The translations under genes were made by a program, and so were the position numbers. Below the pieces are notes generated by a model. It had not been told where the DNA came from and did not search any database. It saw only the letters and a program-made list of their open reading frames with translations. Of a DNA stretch of 64,000 bases, positions 45,190 to 57,978 are shown in pieces (position 1 is the first letter of the stretch; every line of letters begins with the position of its first letter). The stretch lies in the NCBI RefSeq assembly GCF_000004075.3, contig NC_026656.2, positions 22,268,607-22,332,606 on the forward strand. The letters are read 5' to 3'. This DNA comes from Cucumis sativus. Lineage: Eukaryota; Streptophyta; Magnoliopsida; Cucurbitales; Cucurbitaceae.

Positions 45190-47036
45190 TCACACCAACT
45201 TCTCAAGAACTATACACCAGTTTGATTTGTCGTAAAAACGATCGACTACTACAGCATTGTCCATACCAGAAATCAACCTACAAATGCGCCCAAGATGAAC
45301 AGGCAGGTAAAAGAACAAATTATTATGTAGAAATGTATTTGTATATCAAAGGGATAAAGAAATCGAAAAAGAATATGTCTTGAATTACAATATATTGAGT
45401 TCCCTAATTCTACAGAGATGGCATCTTAAGTCAAATGAAGGAATGATAAGGAAATTGTGAATGATCCTGGTTACCAGTTATAACCTAATGACATAGTAAT
45501 AGAACTTGAACTAGTAACAAGGCACTGCTCCAGGAACAAATTAATATATGCCACTGATAACCCAAAATTAGACATCAAAAGAAGATAAGCTTAATTTTAG
45601 GTCCCTTTACTACACTCCATACATTCCTAAAATGGACTATGGGTAATCAACTGGACCAGTATCAACTACCATGTGCAAAACTGAACTTTACTGCTACTGA
45701 TGCTTCTTGCAACTTTTTTAGTTGGCAAATTAAAATTTTAATCCAGCTAGTTTTCTGCCAAAAATATATGGCTTATGTAATGCATAGAGTATCGAAGGAA
45801 GGGAATAAAAGACACAATTGAACACACTAGATCTAGAACAGCACAGTCACATCTGAAATGAAATGTATTCAAGAGACTCACTCAAATGCAACAATCGACA
45901 GGAGACCAGAAAAACAAATCATACAATAGAGATAAGGGAGAGGAATACCCTTCAAGTTCCCCTTCACTGAAAACATGATAGTATCTGTTATACACAACAG
46001 CTGCTTTCTTATCATCTTTTTTTGCCAAACCACTAGCAAGGGCACTGGCAGACGTGCCACTGACTTCCGCACGATGATAAGGTAAGTGCCATGGGACAAA
46101 ATACTCTTGTTGGGTCTTCAATAAGTTTTCGTGGTTGCAATTCGCCAAATCATTTTCACTTTGAGAGGGTGGAGGTTTATTTTCTGGTATGCTTCCAGTC
46201 AAGTTTTCCTTAGAATCCTTTAGACAAATACCTGAATTATTTTCATTCATTTCAGGAATGCTTTCAAGTGCCATTGATGATGGACTACGAACGCGTGGAC
46301 TACCAGGTCCAACCCACTCTTCAACATACTTCTCTGAAAGTGGCATCCATTTCGTCAATAAAGATTTGTCCTCTTGCTCAACAGCCCAGACTGTTATTAA
46401 AACCAGGCCACCTTTTTTGACAACGCGTATTAATTCTTCAATTGCTTTCTTCCTCCTGTTCTCTGTACTTAGATGATGTAATACAGCTATGGAGATGGCT
46501 GCATCACCAAAACCAGTTCTGTAAGGAAGATTTACAGCGTCAGCCACCAAAACTTCATGGCCCCGTTCATTACAAATTTTGATAAGTTGGGCACTAATAT
46601 CACATCCAATAAAAAAGCAGTTGGAATTATAACCCAAGTACTTTCCATTACCACAGCCAGCATCCAAGACAAGAGACCCTAGAGGTAATGAGGATAAGAA
46701 TGATGCAACTTTTGGCCACTTTGCAAATCGAGTGGAACTAAAGTGGGGTGCAATGGCATCATAAACACGATGCACATACTTCTTTTCAATTTCAGGGGTG
46801 CACTGCACATTTGATGCTGTGCATCCCTGAATAGCACAAGACAGTTGTGCATGTGTTTCATCGTTTAACGGATGAGGATCTGCATTAGAACCACCTTTGA
46901 TTTTAATCTCTTTCATAGCACTATTAAGTCTAAAATGATGCCCGCTACCAATTACAACAGAGGATAAACCAAAGATCTTGCAACTATGACAGAAGTATTT
47001 GCTCACTCTTGAAGAACGGTCAAAAGATTGAAGCAT
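45190..47036 (-). CDS. TRM9: TRM9/ALKBH8-type tRNA wobble-uridine methyltransferase (391 aa, two coding exons)
   Basis: Coding exons in transcript order are 47036-45949 and 45277-45190, joined in phase 2 (GG|GTATTC donor). The class I methyltransferase fold shows EKKYVHRVYDAIAPHFSSTR (84-103), SAM motif I LDAGCGNGK (124-132), GCDIS, VADAVNLPYR, SIAVLHHLST and VKKGGLVLITVWAVEQE. The second exon supplies the conserved C-terminus VVVDRFYDKSNWCIVLEK. The family completes 5-methoxycarbonylmethyluridine at tRNA position 34; in plants the counterpart is AtTRM9 (At1g36310, from memory). A leader exon (about 48640-48399, donor GTGAGT) and a 5'UTR intron to 47058 precede the coding exon. Residues 1-40 (MLQSFDRSSRVSKYFCHSC) are not conserved in the family and could be a targeting leader, or translation could begin at M41 (MKEIKIKGG). 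Confidence 0.88.
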
Positions 47037-48398
47037 AAAAGTTCAGTTAGATGTACCCTGCAAGAAACCAAGGCTCTATAAGGTCTAAAACTATTGCAGC
47101 TCTATAACTATCTAGAGGACAATTATAAATATACATATACAACAACATTTTTTTATAAGAACAAGCATGTATAAAAGAAAACACAATAATCTAGTTAGAA
47201 TCCAAGGCTACAAAGAGCAGGCTTAAAGAACATCTCCCAAGCCACAACAAGAGTGATTATAAGAAGCGCCCCAATATAAACTAATTAAGATAATCGTTAT
47301 TGTAAGTTCAATACTAGGCTCTCCAACTAGAGGCTGTGTATAATGCAGCAATTAAAAGATCCAAAAATCCCTGTGTTTCACTTCTGCAAACATCCATCTT
47401 CCTACCAAAAACAATTGTTTGATTAAGTTAATTTTGTTTTCATCCTAATTGAATACAAATAATAATAATAATAACCTTTGTCATTTTTCTTTCTTTTTCC
47501 AATTTTCATTATCCATTTAAAAATGTGCTGAAACAAGCCATCATAAATCTTTTCATTTCAAAATCTTAAACAATGACGAGGTAAACAAACTGTAAACACA
47601 GTTAATTGTATTCAGTTAAGCTGTTGCACGGGCTCAATGACTGCCATTCAAATTGCAGCATTACATACTAGAGGCTTGAAACCTCAGTTATTTTCTCCAT
47701 CAACTCCTTTCAGTGGCTTAATAATATGAGACATTGCAAATTCCCTGCAACTCTTTCGAAAGTTATTTTGGAATTCTCAGTTCTTAAGACAATACATCCT
47801 CTTCTTTGGAATTCTTTTACCCCACGAATCCATGCTTTGATAGATTACAGAACGATAGCCAAACATCAAGTCCTGTCATTGACTTAATAAATTGTTTATT
47901 CATTCACTGTTAATACACATCAAGGATTCTGGGTCTTCTCAGTTCCTTCAATCTTACCGAATAGCTCCCTCTAAAATACTGGATTTGATTCTTTAAATTA
48001 CAGCAAGGGCAAGGTCTTTATCCAGAAGGAAAGGAAATCTCATTTAGACAGGTCTAGCCAAAATATGGACAATAGAAACGGTAGACATCGGAGGATTGGG
48101 AAAAGGACAAGGCAATAATGAAATGGGTTAACATTAATGTAGCAACTTGGCCGTATTATCATAGCAAATATCATCACATTCATCATTGAATCTTCACAGC
48201 TTTCCAAGGGGGGCCAAATAAAGGGTGGAGGAAACAAAACCCATTATCCTAAAACAGGGTAAGAAGCAAAAACCCCCAAGCAATTGAAATGTAAGAAACT
48301 AACAAAGAACAGCAGTATGAAAGTAGAGAAAACACGGTACAAATAACAAAATCCAAAGCATGATTTAAATAGATCTAGAAAGCGAGAAAGAAACTCAC

Positions 48399-48640
48399 GA
48401 TAGCTCTCAAGTACAGCATGGGGGCATGATTGAGCTCAAAGATTAGAGAGAACAAAAAAAAGAAGAAAAAAAAAAAAGGAAATGGAAGGTTGAGATAGTG
48501 GAATCTAATTCTTGATTGGAAAAAGAGAAGAACGAAGAAGAGAAGATGGAAGCACAAATCTCGCAATGGGAGCTTTCTTCAAGTGGTTGGTTGGTTGGTT
48601 GGTGGTCTTCGTCGTCAAGCGAAGAAGATGAAGTGCCCTA
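48399..48640 (-). other. Probable 5'UTR exon of TRM9-like gene with (AACC)n repeat
   Basis: The donor ATC|GTGAGT at 48399-48393 is strong and pairs with TTGCAG|GG at 47058. The exon contains (TTGG)n on the plus strand at 48585-48602, so the transcript leader carries AACC repeats. Confidence 0.55.
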
Positions 48641-48649
48641 GTTTCACTC

Positions 48650-48755
48650 TACACTCATTTACCACTCTTCTTAATACCTAATTAATTATATTATTTCCTT
48701 AATTTTTAACTTTAATTTTTTTCATTTTAATAAACTTCTAATAAAATCTCTTCCT

Positions 48756-48786
<31 letters not shown>

Positions 48787-49250
48787 TAACGATTGGAATT
48801 GAGGATGGAATAATATTGATATTAAAGTTTATACTTCCGTGTAGGTATACGAAAATTTCTCACTCAACTTGGTTAATTATGCTTTTGACTAATATTTGAG
48901 AACCTTTATCATTAAAGGACTTTAAAGTTTAGATCTGAACTCGTTTTTATGCAATATTCTAGTATATTACTTCGTGCATTTATGTATTTTTTAAAAATTT
49001 TATTGTAATTGATTTTCATAAAAAAAAAGACGAATGTTTGTTTTTAAACTTATTTAAATATCACAATTGCATTGAAAATTTTAGTCAAAATTAGCAATAA
49101 TTTCTTGTTTTCTCATTTTGATTTTCTTAGTCAATTATTTTTTTTCCGTCATATTTTCAAAAAAAATATATATTTAAAGAGATTTGAAGAACTTTTCTTC
49201 GCAAAGATGTTAAGACGATACAATTATCTAATACTTCAGTAATTAAGAAG
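48650..49250. other. Spacer with (TTTA)n microsatellite at about 48755-48788
   Basis: Upstream region of the TRM9-like gene, AT-rich. A tetranucleotide TTTA run of about eight units is the only distinct feature. Confidence 0.7.
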
Positions 49251-49254
49251 CAGG

Positions 49255-50417
49255 AGTTAGCAAACAGAAAAGAGTTTTAGCATGACTAAGTTAGTTTAAG
49301 AACTCTTATATAGAGGACTTCGGTCCTTTTGTCTTGAAGAAGAAAAGCAAAGTGTTGAAGTGTTGTTGGTTTAGCTACGCAAGAAGAAGGACTTCTTTAG
49401 TAAAGTTTGTGAGTGTCTTCTTAAATAATTTCATGTTAAAATCTTTCTTGTGATTCATCTTCACTATTTTGAAAGATGATTTCAAATGAGAAAATACTTC
49501 AAAAGAGATTTCTATGAAAAATTTATATGTTTTCAAGCATAAGTTTCGTTTAAAGCTTGATTTGATAACTGTGATTTAAATGCTATGAAATGGTTTTCAA
49601 ATCATTAGTTGTTTCATTGATATGATGCTAACTTCTATGTGTATATAAAGAATCAAGACCACCATGAAGTGTTCGGGGCTACATGGTGATAAGAAGCTGA
49701 CTTATGCATTGAAATGAGCGTATAAAGCTTAGTGGCCTAAGCAACAAGGACAAATATTTATATCCTCGGATGTTGATAATCTTAGTAGTTCAAATGTGAA
49801 ATTACGTGACATAGCGTAGAGGATGATTGAGGATCCTTAGCGGAATGAATGATTGTTAACTATGCGAGTTTATTTGAGATGAATCATTTATGCGAAAAGA
49901 TGTGTTATGTGAAATAGTGATTGCACGAACTGATATATTTATATGATTTGATATGTTATTTTGTTCTGTTAAAATGGATTTGCGAAATCATGTTTCTGAA
50001 ATGGTACTACGAAAATGATTTATAAAACCCCACTAAGTCTTTTAGAATTATTCTTTAAAATTTATCTTTTAGACTTAGGCGGAGGCCAAAGAGGAGAGGA
50101 AGTTTGGGCTTGCTAGCGGCAAGGAGCTACCAGGCGTTTTAAGTTTAACTGTTGTTGTTGTATTTTTGGTTAAGTGTTGTTTCTGTATATAGTGTTGTAC
50201 TAAACGCCTTGTTGGTAATAAAAGTTAAAGTTGTTTTATCGTTCCGTGTTAAGTTCTTTATCGCCTAAAGTACTTTTGTTAAATTAAGTGTTATGGCGTT
50301 TTAGCTATGTTAAGGAAGTTAAGACGAGTGACTTTCGAGCTTAATTGCGTCAATAATGCTCAAGTTGCACCTCGTCTCGTGAAGACAAGCAAGCAGGTCT
50401 ATAGGGTGGGGTGTGAC
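49255..50417 (+). mobile_element. Probable solo LTR (gypsy-like)
   Basis: It has a TATA-like CTTATATAGAGGAC near 49310 (R start), the GGCGGAGGCCAAAGAGGA...GGAGCTACCAGGCG segment common in plant LTRs, a polyadenylation-like AATAAAAG at 50217 and a GGGTGGGGTGTGACA 3' end at 50417, matching the TG...CA rule. The left boundary and the 5-bp target duplication could not be identified, and there is no internal coding region. Confidence 0.5.
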
Positions 50418-50429
50418 AGTTACACAAAA

Positions 50430-51970
50430 AGGAATTCACTCATTCTCTATATATAGAGTAAGTAGATAAATTGCTCTCTGAAGGGCTTGAACAATGTGGA
50501 GCTACACCCTCTCTTGGCCTGAGAGGAGTTCGTTGTAATGAGACTATAACTTATTATTCATTAAAGGAATTAGGATATTTAAGGAGTTAAATGTAATTAC
50601 AAGGGTAAATCAATCATTTTTGGTCTACTTGTACTTACGAGCAATTTGTGAACGGTCATTGCATTGTCGATTGGTCTAACTAATGGACATAGAAATATAT
50701 CTACAGTAAAAAAATTGCAATTGTTAGTCTTTAGTGAAATGATCGATAGTTAATGGATAGAGATTAATTGAATTAAAGAGTTTAATCAATTAATTTCATA
50801 TCATTCAAGCTTCAATCTACAGGTTCATAAGATCCTGGTGTTAGTTCAATAAAGATAACTGATAATCAAATTTATTTTGGTTTAATTTGAATTGTTCAAA
50901 TTGATTAAAGAGAATAAATTGTATATGTTACAATTAATATAACGTATTTGATAAATTATAATATAAAGTTTTTATAAGAGAAATTAATATTTAAATATGA
51001 TTGAAATAATAATATGAATAAGATTCATAAATAAACTATAAGTTAAAATTAATATGGATTCGATTCATATTAGAACTATAAGTCATACGAGAGAATTAAA
51101 GCATTGATTACAAAGGAATTGTCAAAAATAGCAAATTTGACAAAATATTTACAATATGTAGGAAAGTTTTTAGATTCTACGATATAGAAGTCTATCCGTG
51201 GCCATCATCGATAGAATTCAAAATTTTGTTATAGCTCATAAATATTTTAATTTATTTTGTTATATATGATGTAATATAGTTAAAATTTATATTAATTTTG
51301 TTTTATTTTAATTAATGTAAATTTAATTAGTGGATGAGTTATTGGGACAAAGTTATTTTGATAATTACCCATCCCACTTAAATGGTTAAGATACAAAGAG
51401 ATCTTTTGGATTAATTTTCACTTAATCCATTTCTTCCATTTGTTTTCAGGATCTTTCCTTTGCAAATCTCTCGAGAGTTTTTTCTTCACCAAAGCAAATA
51501 TTACATAAGTTCACAACTATTTTAATATTAAGTAAGATTTGTGGGTGTTCTTGAGAGGAATCTACGAAGGTTTAGGCTTCTTTTCTTCCTTTTATCTTTA
51601 GAAAATCATGTTGAATTTTAATTTTTTTTTTGTGTTTATCTGAATTTTGTGGTTTTTAAAATTGAATTTCGTTGATACGGGAAATCTCATTCCTTTATAT
51701 TTTTTTCAACATAAAAATTAAATCATTTGTAACAACCTTTAGTTTATCTAAGATTTTAAAATCTTCATTCTTTTAATCATATTGGGATTTATTTTATAAT
51801 TTTCTATTTAGTTTTTATTTTTTTTATCGACCATGAATATGGTTTATATTATATTTTTTTAATTTTTTAAAAATCTTTTTAGTTCAATTATTTTGATTTT
51901 TTTCCGACAAACTCTCCTATTCAAAAATAAAAGTTGTATTATTGAATAGTTATGTTTTAAGCTTCAATTT
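50430..51970. other. Gene-poor repeat debris
   Basis: No coding exon. Segments at 50430-50570 and 51330-51560 have the composition of old LTR ends (for example TCTCGAGAG near 51470) but cannot be assigned. Confidence 0.4.
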
Positions 51971-51984
51971 GATTTTTTGTTGAG

Positions 51985-52470
51985 TGAAGCTTTGTTTTGT
52001 TGATGGCAGATTATTTGAGGTGGATTGAAGTTGTTTTTCTTGTTGTTTTCCAATTGATTGAAGATGTTTTTTGAAATTATTTGAAGTTTTTTTTTTTTTT
52101 TTTCTTTTTGTTGATTGAAGATTTTTTGGGGTTGATTGAAGATTTTTTTTAGGGTTGATTAAAGTTATTTTTTCTTTGTTAATTGAAGTTATTTTACCTT
52201 TTCTTTTCTTTTTTGTTGATTGAAGTTGTTTTATGTGATAGGAGTTGTTTTTGTTTTGAGAAAAAGTTTTTTTTTTTGGTTGATTGAATTTATAATAGTT
52301 GTGTAGAGGGAAGTTTCGTGAATTTAGAGTTGTGTAGAGGAAAGTTTCATTTGAGTTGATTTGAAGTTGTTTTTGAGTTGATTGAAGTCATCTTTTTGAA
52401 ATGATATAAATTTGTTTTTGGATTGATCAAATTGTTTTTTGAATTTATCTAATTTTTTTTTGGGTTGATT
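51985..52470 (+). repeat. Degenerate minisatellite built on GTTGATTGAAG
   Basis: About a dozen irregularly spaced units of the form (G/A)TTGATTGAAG followed by T-rich spacers of 8-30 bases, for example at 52051, 52112, 52132, 52219 and near 52375. Unit length varies by expansion of the T runs. There is no coding potential. Confidence 0.7.
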
Positions 52471-52904
52471 TTGCGAAGTTAATCTTTGAGATTATTTTAT
52501 TTTCAGGTGTTCTTATTTGTACCAATTTATTTTACTTTTTTATGTTAGTAACTTGTGTTAAATTCACAAGTTTGTCGGAAAAATGTTATTATTAAAGATG
52601 AACAAGAAGTGGATCAAACTTAAAGATAAATTGTTACGAATGAGTGTCCCAACTTTTAGAGGCGACAAAGTTTCATATTAAGATGATTCTGAATGAACAA
52701 GATGTTCGTGAAAGAGTTAGAGGTAGGTTCTCTTTTCTTGATTTGTTGTTGTCACATAGGGGTGGGTGAATTTTCTTATTATTTTTGTGTCGAGGAGTGG
52801 GTGAACTTTGCTTACTAGGATGTGTTGAGGGGTGGATTCTATTTTCTTGATTTGTTGTGTAGGGGGTGACTTGTATGATTAAATATGTTTTGTGTGGGGA
52901 TAAT

Positions 52905-53533
52905 GACGGATCCAAAAAGTTTATATAGTGGCACCAGACACTATATAATAAACACACTAAAAAGTTTTTAAAAAATAACTTGGCGTTTTACTGATAATCC
53001 AATAACATTCACCACATAAAGAAATACCGACAATTTTCACATGATTTTTTGGAATGTAAATATGTGAATTTAAAATTGCATCAGGTAAGAAAATAAAATT
53101 AAAAATAATACATTCTTCATGGAATATTATTGAGAGAGTGGAAGTTTGAATCACGGACTTTGTTGCATTTTTTTTAAAAATATTTGTTAGATAAACAAAT
53201 GAAGGTTAGTATATAAGTTAGGACTTCACCGACTTTGTTGTATTTTTTTCTAAATATTTGTTAGATAAGAAATGGGGTTAAGAAATAAGTTAGGGTTTTA
53301 TCTTACTGGTTGAAATTTAGGAAGAAATTTGATATTTGAAAAAATAAAATTATTGACGTTTGGAATAAAAAGTAGTGGGGCACAACCACTATACCAAAAC
53401 AAAAATTTAGTTAAAATAGAGCTAAGTTTAATATATATTGTAATTTGACACTTTACAATTAATATTAAAATACAAAAACAGATAATATGAGGGGAAGCAC
53501 GTGCCCCTTGACTCCTTAATAAATCGGCCCCGG
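52905..53533 (-). mobile_element. Dispersed non-autonomous element, fuller copy
   Basis: Bounded by GACGGATCCAAAAAG (52905) and, reversed, GGGGCCGATTTATTAAGG (53533). The 53400-53533 part matches the truncated copy at 5668-5870 in opposite orientation. The internal sequence has no transposase frame. The superfamily was not determined. Confidence 0.55.
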
Positions 53534-53769
53534 GGGTTGAGGAGTGGATTGTTTAATTGCTTGATATGAGTATTTATGTGTGAAGATGGGTGAGTTTATG
53601 AGTTAATAAATACAGAAAAAAAAACTTCATATGCATGTTGTATTGATCGGGTGGGTTGTGCATTTTTTGCTTAACTTTATTTGTTGGTGAAGGGTAATTG
53701 CTTAACTTTTTGTTTATGGGTGAATGATTATGCTCATCTTTAACTTATTTTGGAAAGTTGAATATGGTT

Positions 53770-54110
53770 AGTAGGGGTGTTCCAATAATTCAACAATCCG
53801 AACAACTCGAACTACCCAACCCAAATTGTAAGTGTTGGCTTGGGTTGTATTGAATTTTTTTATGTTTTTTCGAGTTGGGTTTGGATGACATTTTTAGAAA
53901 TTCGGGTTAACCCAATCCAGCCCAAATTGGGTCAACTCGAATTTCTAATATTATTAAAATATATATTACAACTTATAAATATTACAATTCATACATATTA
54001 TTATGAAGTTTTTTTAAGTTTGTAATAGAAATGTTGAATTTTGATATTTAACATTTGAGTTTTACTTGAGTTTTATGAAATTTTAGTCATTGAAAGGTTA
54101 ATTTTCATAA
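53770..54110. repeat. hAT-like element, copy 2 (partner at 16755)
   Basis: TAGGGGTGTTCCAATAATTCA at the left end, followed by GGGTTGG and AACCCAA words and then TTTCTAATATTATTAAAATAT, aligns with 16755-16980 over more than 200 bases in the same direction. The right end is not clear. Confidence 0.55.
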
Positions 54111-55126
54111 ATATAACAAATCGACAAATTATTTACGACTCGTGTAACAAAATGAAAAAGACTCATGAAACTTGTCATTTTTTAAATATTCCAGATTTGC
54201 CCTTTCTTTTCATCATTTTTCTTCTATCTCTCCTGCTATTTTTTTTTTCATCGTATTTTTCTCTTCTTCTTTTGTAGTTTTTCTTTTATTTTTTTTTTCA
54301 AATTGTTCTTTGGTTCAAGACCGTCTACCAAATATAAAATATCTTTTTTGTATATGAAATCTTGGATGAGGATAGTTTTTTTAAAATATTGCTATATACT
54401 TAATTATTTTAGTTATTCATTTTGGGCTTAGATTAAATTTTGCTATGAACTGTAAATAGTTTGTCAGTTATTCTATTTTAAAAAATTCCAAAAAAAATAT
54501 CATAGAAATTGTGCTAACAAATTATTTGTTTAATATTAGGTATTGTAATATACACAATAAATCGAACATTTTAAATGATATTTTCAAATATGTATATTGT
54601 ATTTTTTTATTACGTTCTTATTAAATTATATTTTTCATACAATATTTTCTACACAATACAAATGCAAAGTAAAGTAGTAAATTATTAGATAATAAATATT
54701 TAAATGGAAGAAAAGTTTGTTGGAAGTATTTGTGTGTTTTTTTACATATTTTATTAATAATTTTTTTTATACTAATAACCATAAATTATTAATTATCAAT
54801 TTTTTTAAAAGCAACCCATGATTATGAAATACAATAAAAATAAATCATAGATTCACCCTTTCATCTTGGTTGTACGTGACTTGATGCTCCAATGGCGTGG
54901 CCTCAATGATTATCATACTTATATATCATTGTTCTTCATCGCAAACTGAAATAATGATATTTTTCATTTAGCATAATAGATTTTACATAGTGAATTAAAC
55001 TTGTAGAATAAGAAGAGACTTTAAACATAAAATTATTTTTATTTATTATTAGTGTGAAGTGTTTAATTAATTAGTTAGTGGATAGTTTTGTAACAATTAT
55101 TTTTTTTTTAATGAAAATCAATTTTA

Positions 55127-55500
55127 AAAAGATTAAATGAAAATGTAGGAAGCTAAATTAATTATATTTAAATTTTAATTGTTAATTAACTTAACAACTT
55201 AGGTGACTTTACAAGTTTCTTTTGAATTTTTATTTAACAAGTTCTTAAAATTTTCAAAATTGGTGTTAATGTTATACTTAAAATTACCATTTTAAAATTA
55301 GGAAGCTAACGTTTTTGGAATTAAAAAGATTAAAGTGTAATCAATATCTTATTAATGTATTAGATTTTAATTGTTAATTAACTTAACAACTGCTGACTTT
55401 ACAAATTTCTTTTAAATTTTTATTTAACAAATTTTTAAAAATTTCTCATTTTAAAATTGACAGAATTACCATTAGTTAAATGAAAGAGGCAAAATGAAAA
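55127..55500 (+). repeat. Imperfect tandem duplication, unit about 190 bp
   Basis: The block 55127-55318 is repeated at 55319-55500. The best-conserved stretch (55167-55264 against 55361-55450) includes TTTTAATTGTTAATTAACTT and GACTTTACAA, with scattered substitutions and small indels. Confidence 0.7.
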
Positions 55501-56104
55501 GATGAAGCTTCTCCAACCTATTTATATATATGTAGGTATAGATTATATATACTATAGATATACATAAATTATCTAATGTGATTTCAGAAATCGTTAAATA
55601 AATTTTACCTAATCATCACGGTAAAGTTTGCTATTATTTATAGCAAATTTAAAAAGATAATAACATTTAATTTCTGTTTTTTTTGGCAAAGCATATAAAG
55701 GGAGTGGGGGCTAATGGTGAAGAAAAACATGTGCCATGGTTTTCCTTTTGTCCCTTAGAGTTGATGGTTGCAAATATTTTTTACATACTCTTCACATTTA
55801 TTAAATCATTCAATAATTTTTTGTAAGCATCACGTGTATCAAACCACATTTTATTCTTTTTATTTTAGCATAGTGTATAAAAAAATTATAAAACAATCAA
55901 AATTTATCTAACTCTCAATGTCTAACTTGCTCGCGTTGAACCTCAAACCACCCATTTAGTCTTGCTCACCTTCTCTTTCACCTTGTGTCACTTTAACTCA
56001 ACGTCAAACATCAAAACGCTTAATTCTTCAAAAACTCTTTCTTCGTAATCCTTAACTTATCTTCTTATTTTTCAAAATGACCATTCGATTCATACATGGG
56101 TCGC

Positions 56105-56620
56105 TCACAACTCTCCCCTTCTTTAAGAATTTCGTCATTTCGTCCCTAAAATTCTATATCCACAATCCTTTTTTTTTTTGTCTACCGGAGAGCCTCCTCG
56201 TGAAGGTTGTTGTACTGAGTGTGACACCACCCCTATTTGCGCTGGTTCCTCGCCTACTTTAGTTTTAACTTGGCATTCACTTTTGTAATGTCCATGTTCT
56301 CCCTACACTTGTAACAAACAATATTATTTCGCCTACAAACCTCTGAATGTCTTTTACCACATTCAGTGCACCTCCACTTTGGATTGCTACTCCGACGCAA
56401 TCTTTGACTGAATGCATACTTGGACTTTTTACTAGAACCTCCACACTTTTCTTCTCTTCTTTTTCACTAAATTCTGAAATTGGTCTCTTTCCTCCCACAC
56501 TCTTTTCAATGCGCAGAGCTAAATCTACCAACTCCGTGTTGTCACGGCAAGTCGCGTCGCATGCCACAGTGTGAGGTTTGGGACATGTGTGCTTTACAAG
56601 ATGTGACATATATATTTTCA
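56105..56620 (-). pseudogene. Ty3/gypsy gag remnant fused directly to polypurine tract (pol deleted)
   Basis: On the minus strand, 56620-56440 encodes a gag C-terminal part (LALRIEKSVGGKRPISEF...). A frame change follows, then a zinc-knuckle-like CTECGKRHSEVC...CYKC at about 56370-56300. After about 60 more residues the sequence jumps to a GGGACGAAATGACG segment and the tract TTCTTAAAGAAGGGGAGAG (56129-56111), which normally sits at the 3' end of pol, followed by TGTGAGCG, a likely LTR start. Protease, RT, RNase H and integrase are missing, so this is an internally deleted, dead element. Confidence 0.75.
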
Positions 56621-56639
56621 AAATTTATAGCAAAAATAA

Positions 56640-57800
56640 TAATATATAACAAAATTAAAATTAAAATCAAGAATATATGAAAAGTATTTAGACTAAAATT
56701 AGGAGAATTGACTTAAAGTAAACCAACTACTAAATAGAATAACTAAAATGACATAAAAATAAAAAATAATAAAAAAGAGACTTTATTTCCAAGTCCACAA
56801 AGTTTAAAAAGCCAATAATCAAGTGATGTGAACTACATGGAAATTGTATCAAAATGAATATTGAATCATTATTCTTTTGATGTGGAAAAATTACATCCAT
56901 GTCTTCTCAAAATCCTTTTACTTTTCCTTTTTTTTTTTTTGTAAAATTTCCATGTCCATGGAATTTAGCCTATAAACCACTTTTTTAAAAAAATAAAATT
57001 CGCTATTTTGTTTTCATATTCGCTGGCGGATCCAATAATTTATGAATGCGACCATAAATTTCTTGTCCATTTCCTTACTACTATCAACGAAATTTAATTT
57101 AAATTACAACCTCAATTCCTTTATTAATCTTTTTCTCTTATAGTTATGCTGTGAAAAGAATATTATTTGTTAATGTTTTAATTAACTAAACCATTTTCAA
57201 CCATTTTTCTTTCTCTATTCACATTTATCAACCATAATCAATAATAAGAAAATTACATGATACGACAAAAAAAAAAAATAGAAAAAGACAACTCATAACC
57301 TCTCATTTTTTGTATATTGCAAATTATTAAATTAGACTATATTATCATAATTTTCTTTTTTTGCTATGTTTGCAAACTTCTCTATATAATTTTCAATTTT
57401 TTTAAAAAATAAATATCTTATTTAAGGTAAATGTGAACATAACGTAACAATGATTAGTAGATAAGGCTTGAGTGTAATATTCTACAATATATATTTGTAT
57501 GAAAAGTCGTACTTTTGTACTAGAAACTAGAAAGCGTAATTTTAATTTGTATAGAAAAAAAGAAGAATGATTAAAATATGTATAAAAATAAAAAGTACAG
57601 CAGCCCTTGCATTTCTCTTTAGTTTTCAAACCAAAAACAATCACTACTGCTTTGGAAAGGAAAATGCATAGGAGAGGAAAATAATTACACATACATTATA
57701 AAATTCATCCATTTAGAATTTTAATATATAATATTTACAATTTTTCTAATATTATCATATAAGCAAGTTATTTGATGAAATATTAATTCACTTCTAAGTA
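56640..57800. other. AT-rich spacer, no gene seen
   Basis: No exon signals. Near 57020 there is a GGCGGATCCAATAATTTATG patch similar to the end of the 52905 element, but too short to call. Confidence 0.5.
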
Positions 57801-57808
57801 TAATTCTT

Positions 57809-57940
57809 AGTCAAACCTAATATGAAAGAAGACACACACACACATATATATATATATATAATACTAATTGAAATTTTCAACTCCCTTAATGAAATGACCA
57901 ATCTCATTACAATAAAATTATTGTCATTTGTTTGAATTTT

Positions 57941-57978
<38 letters not shown>

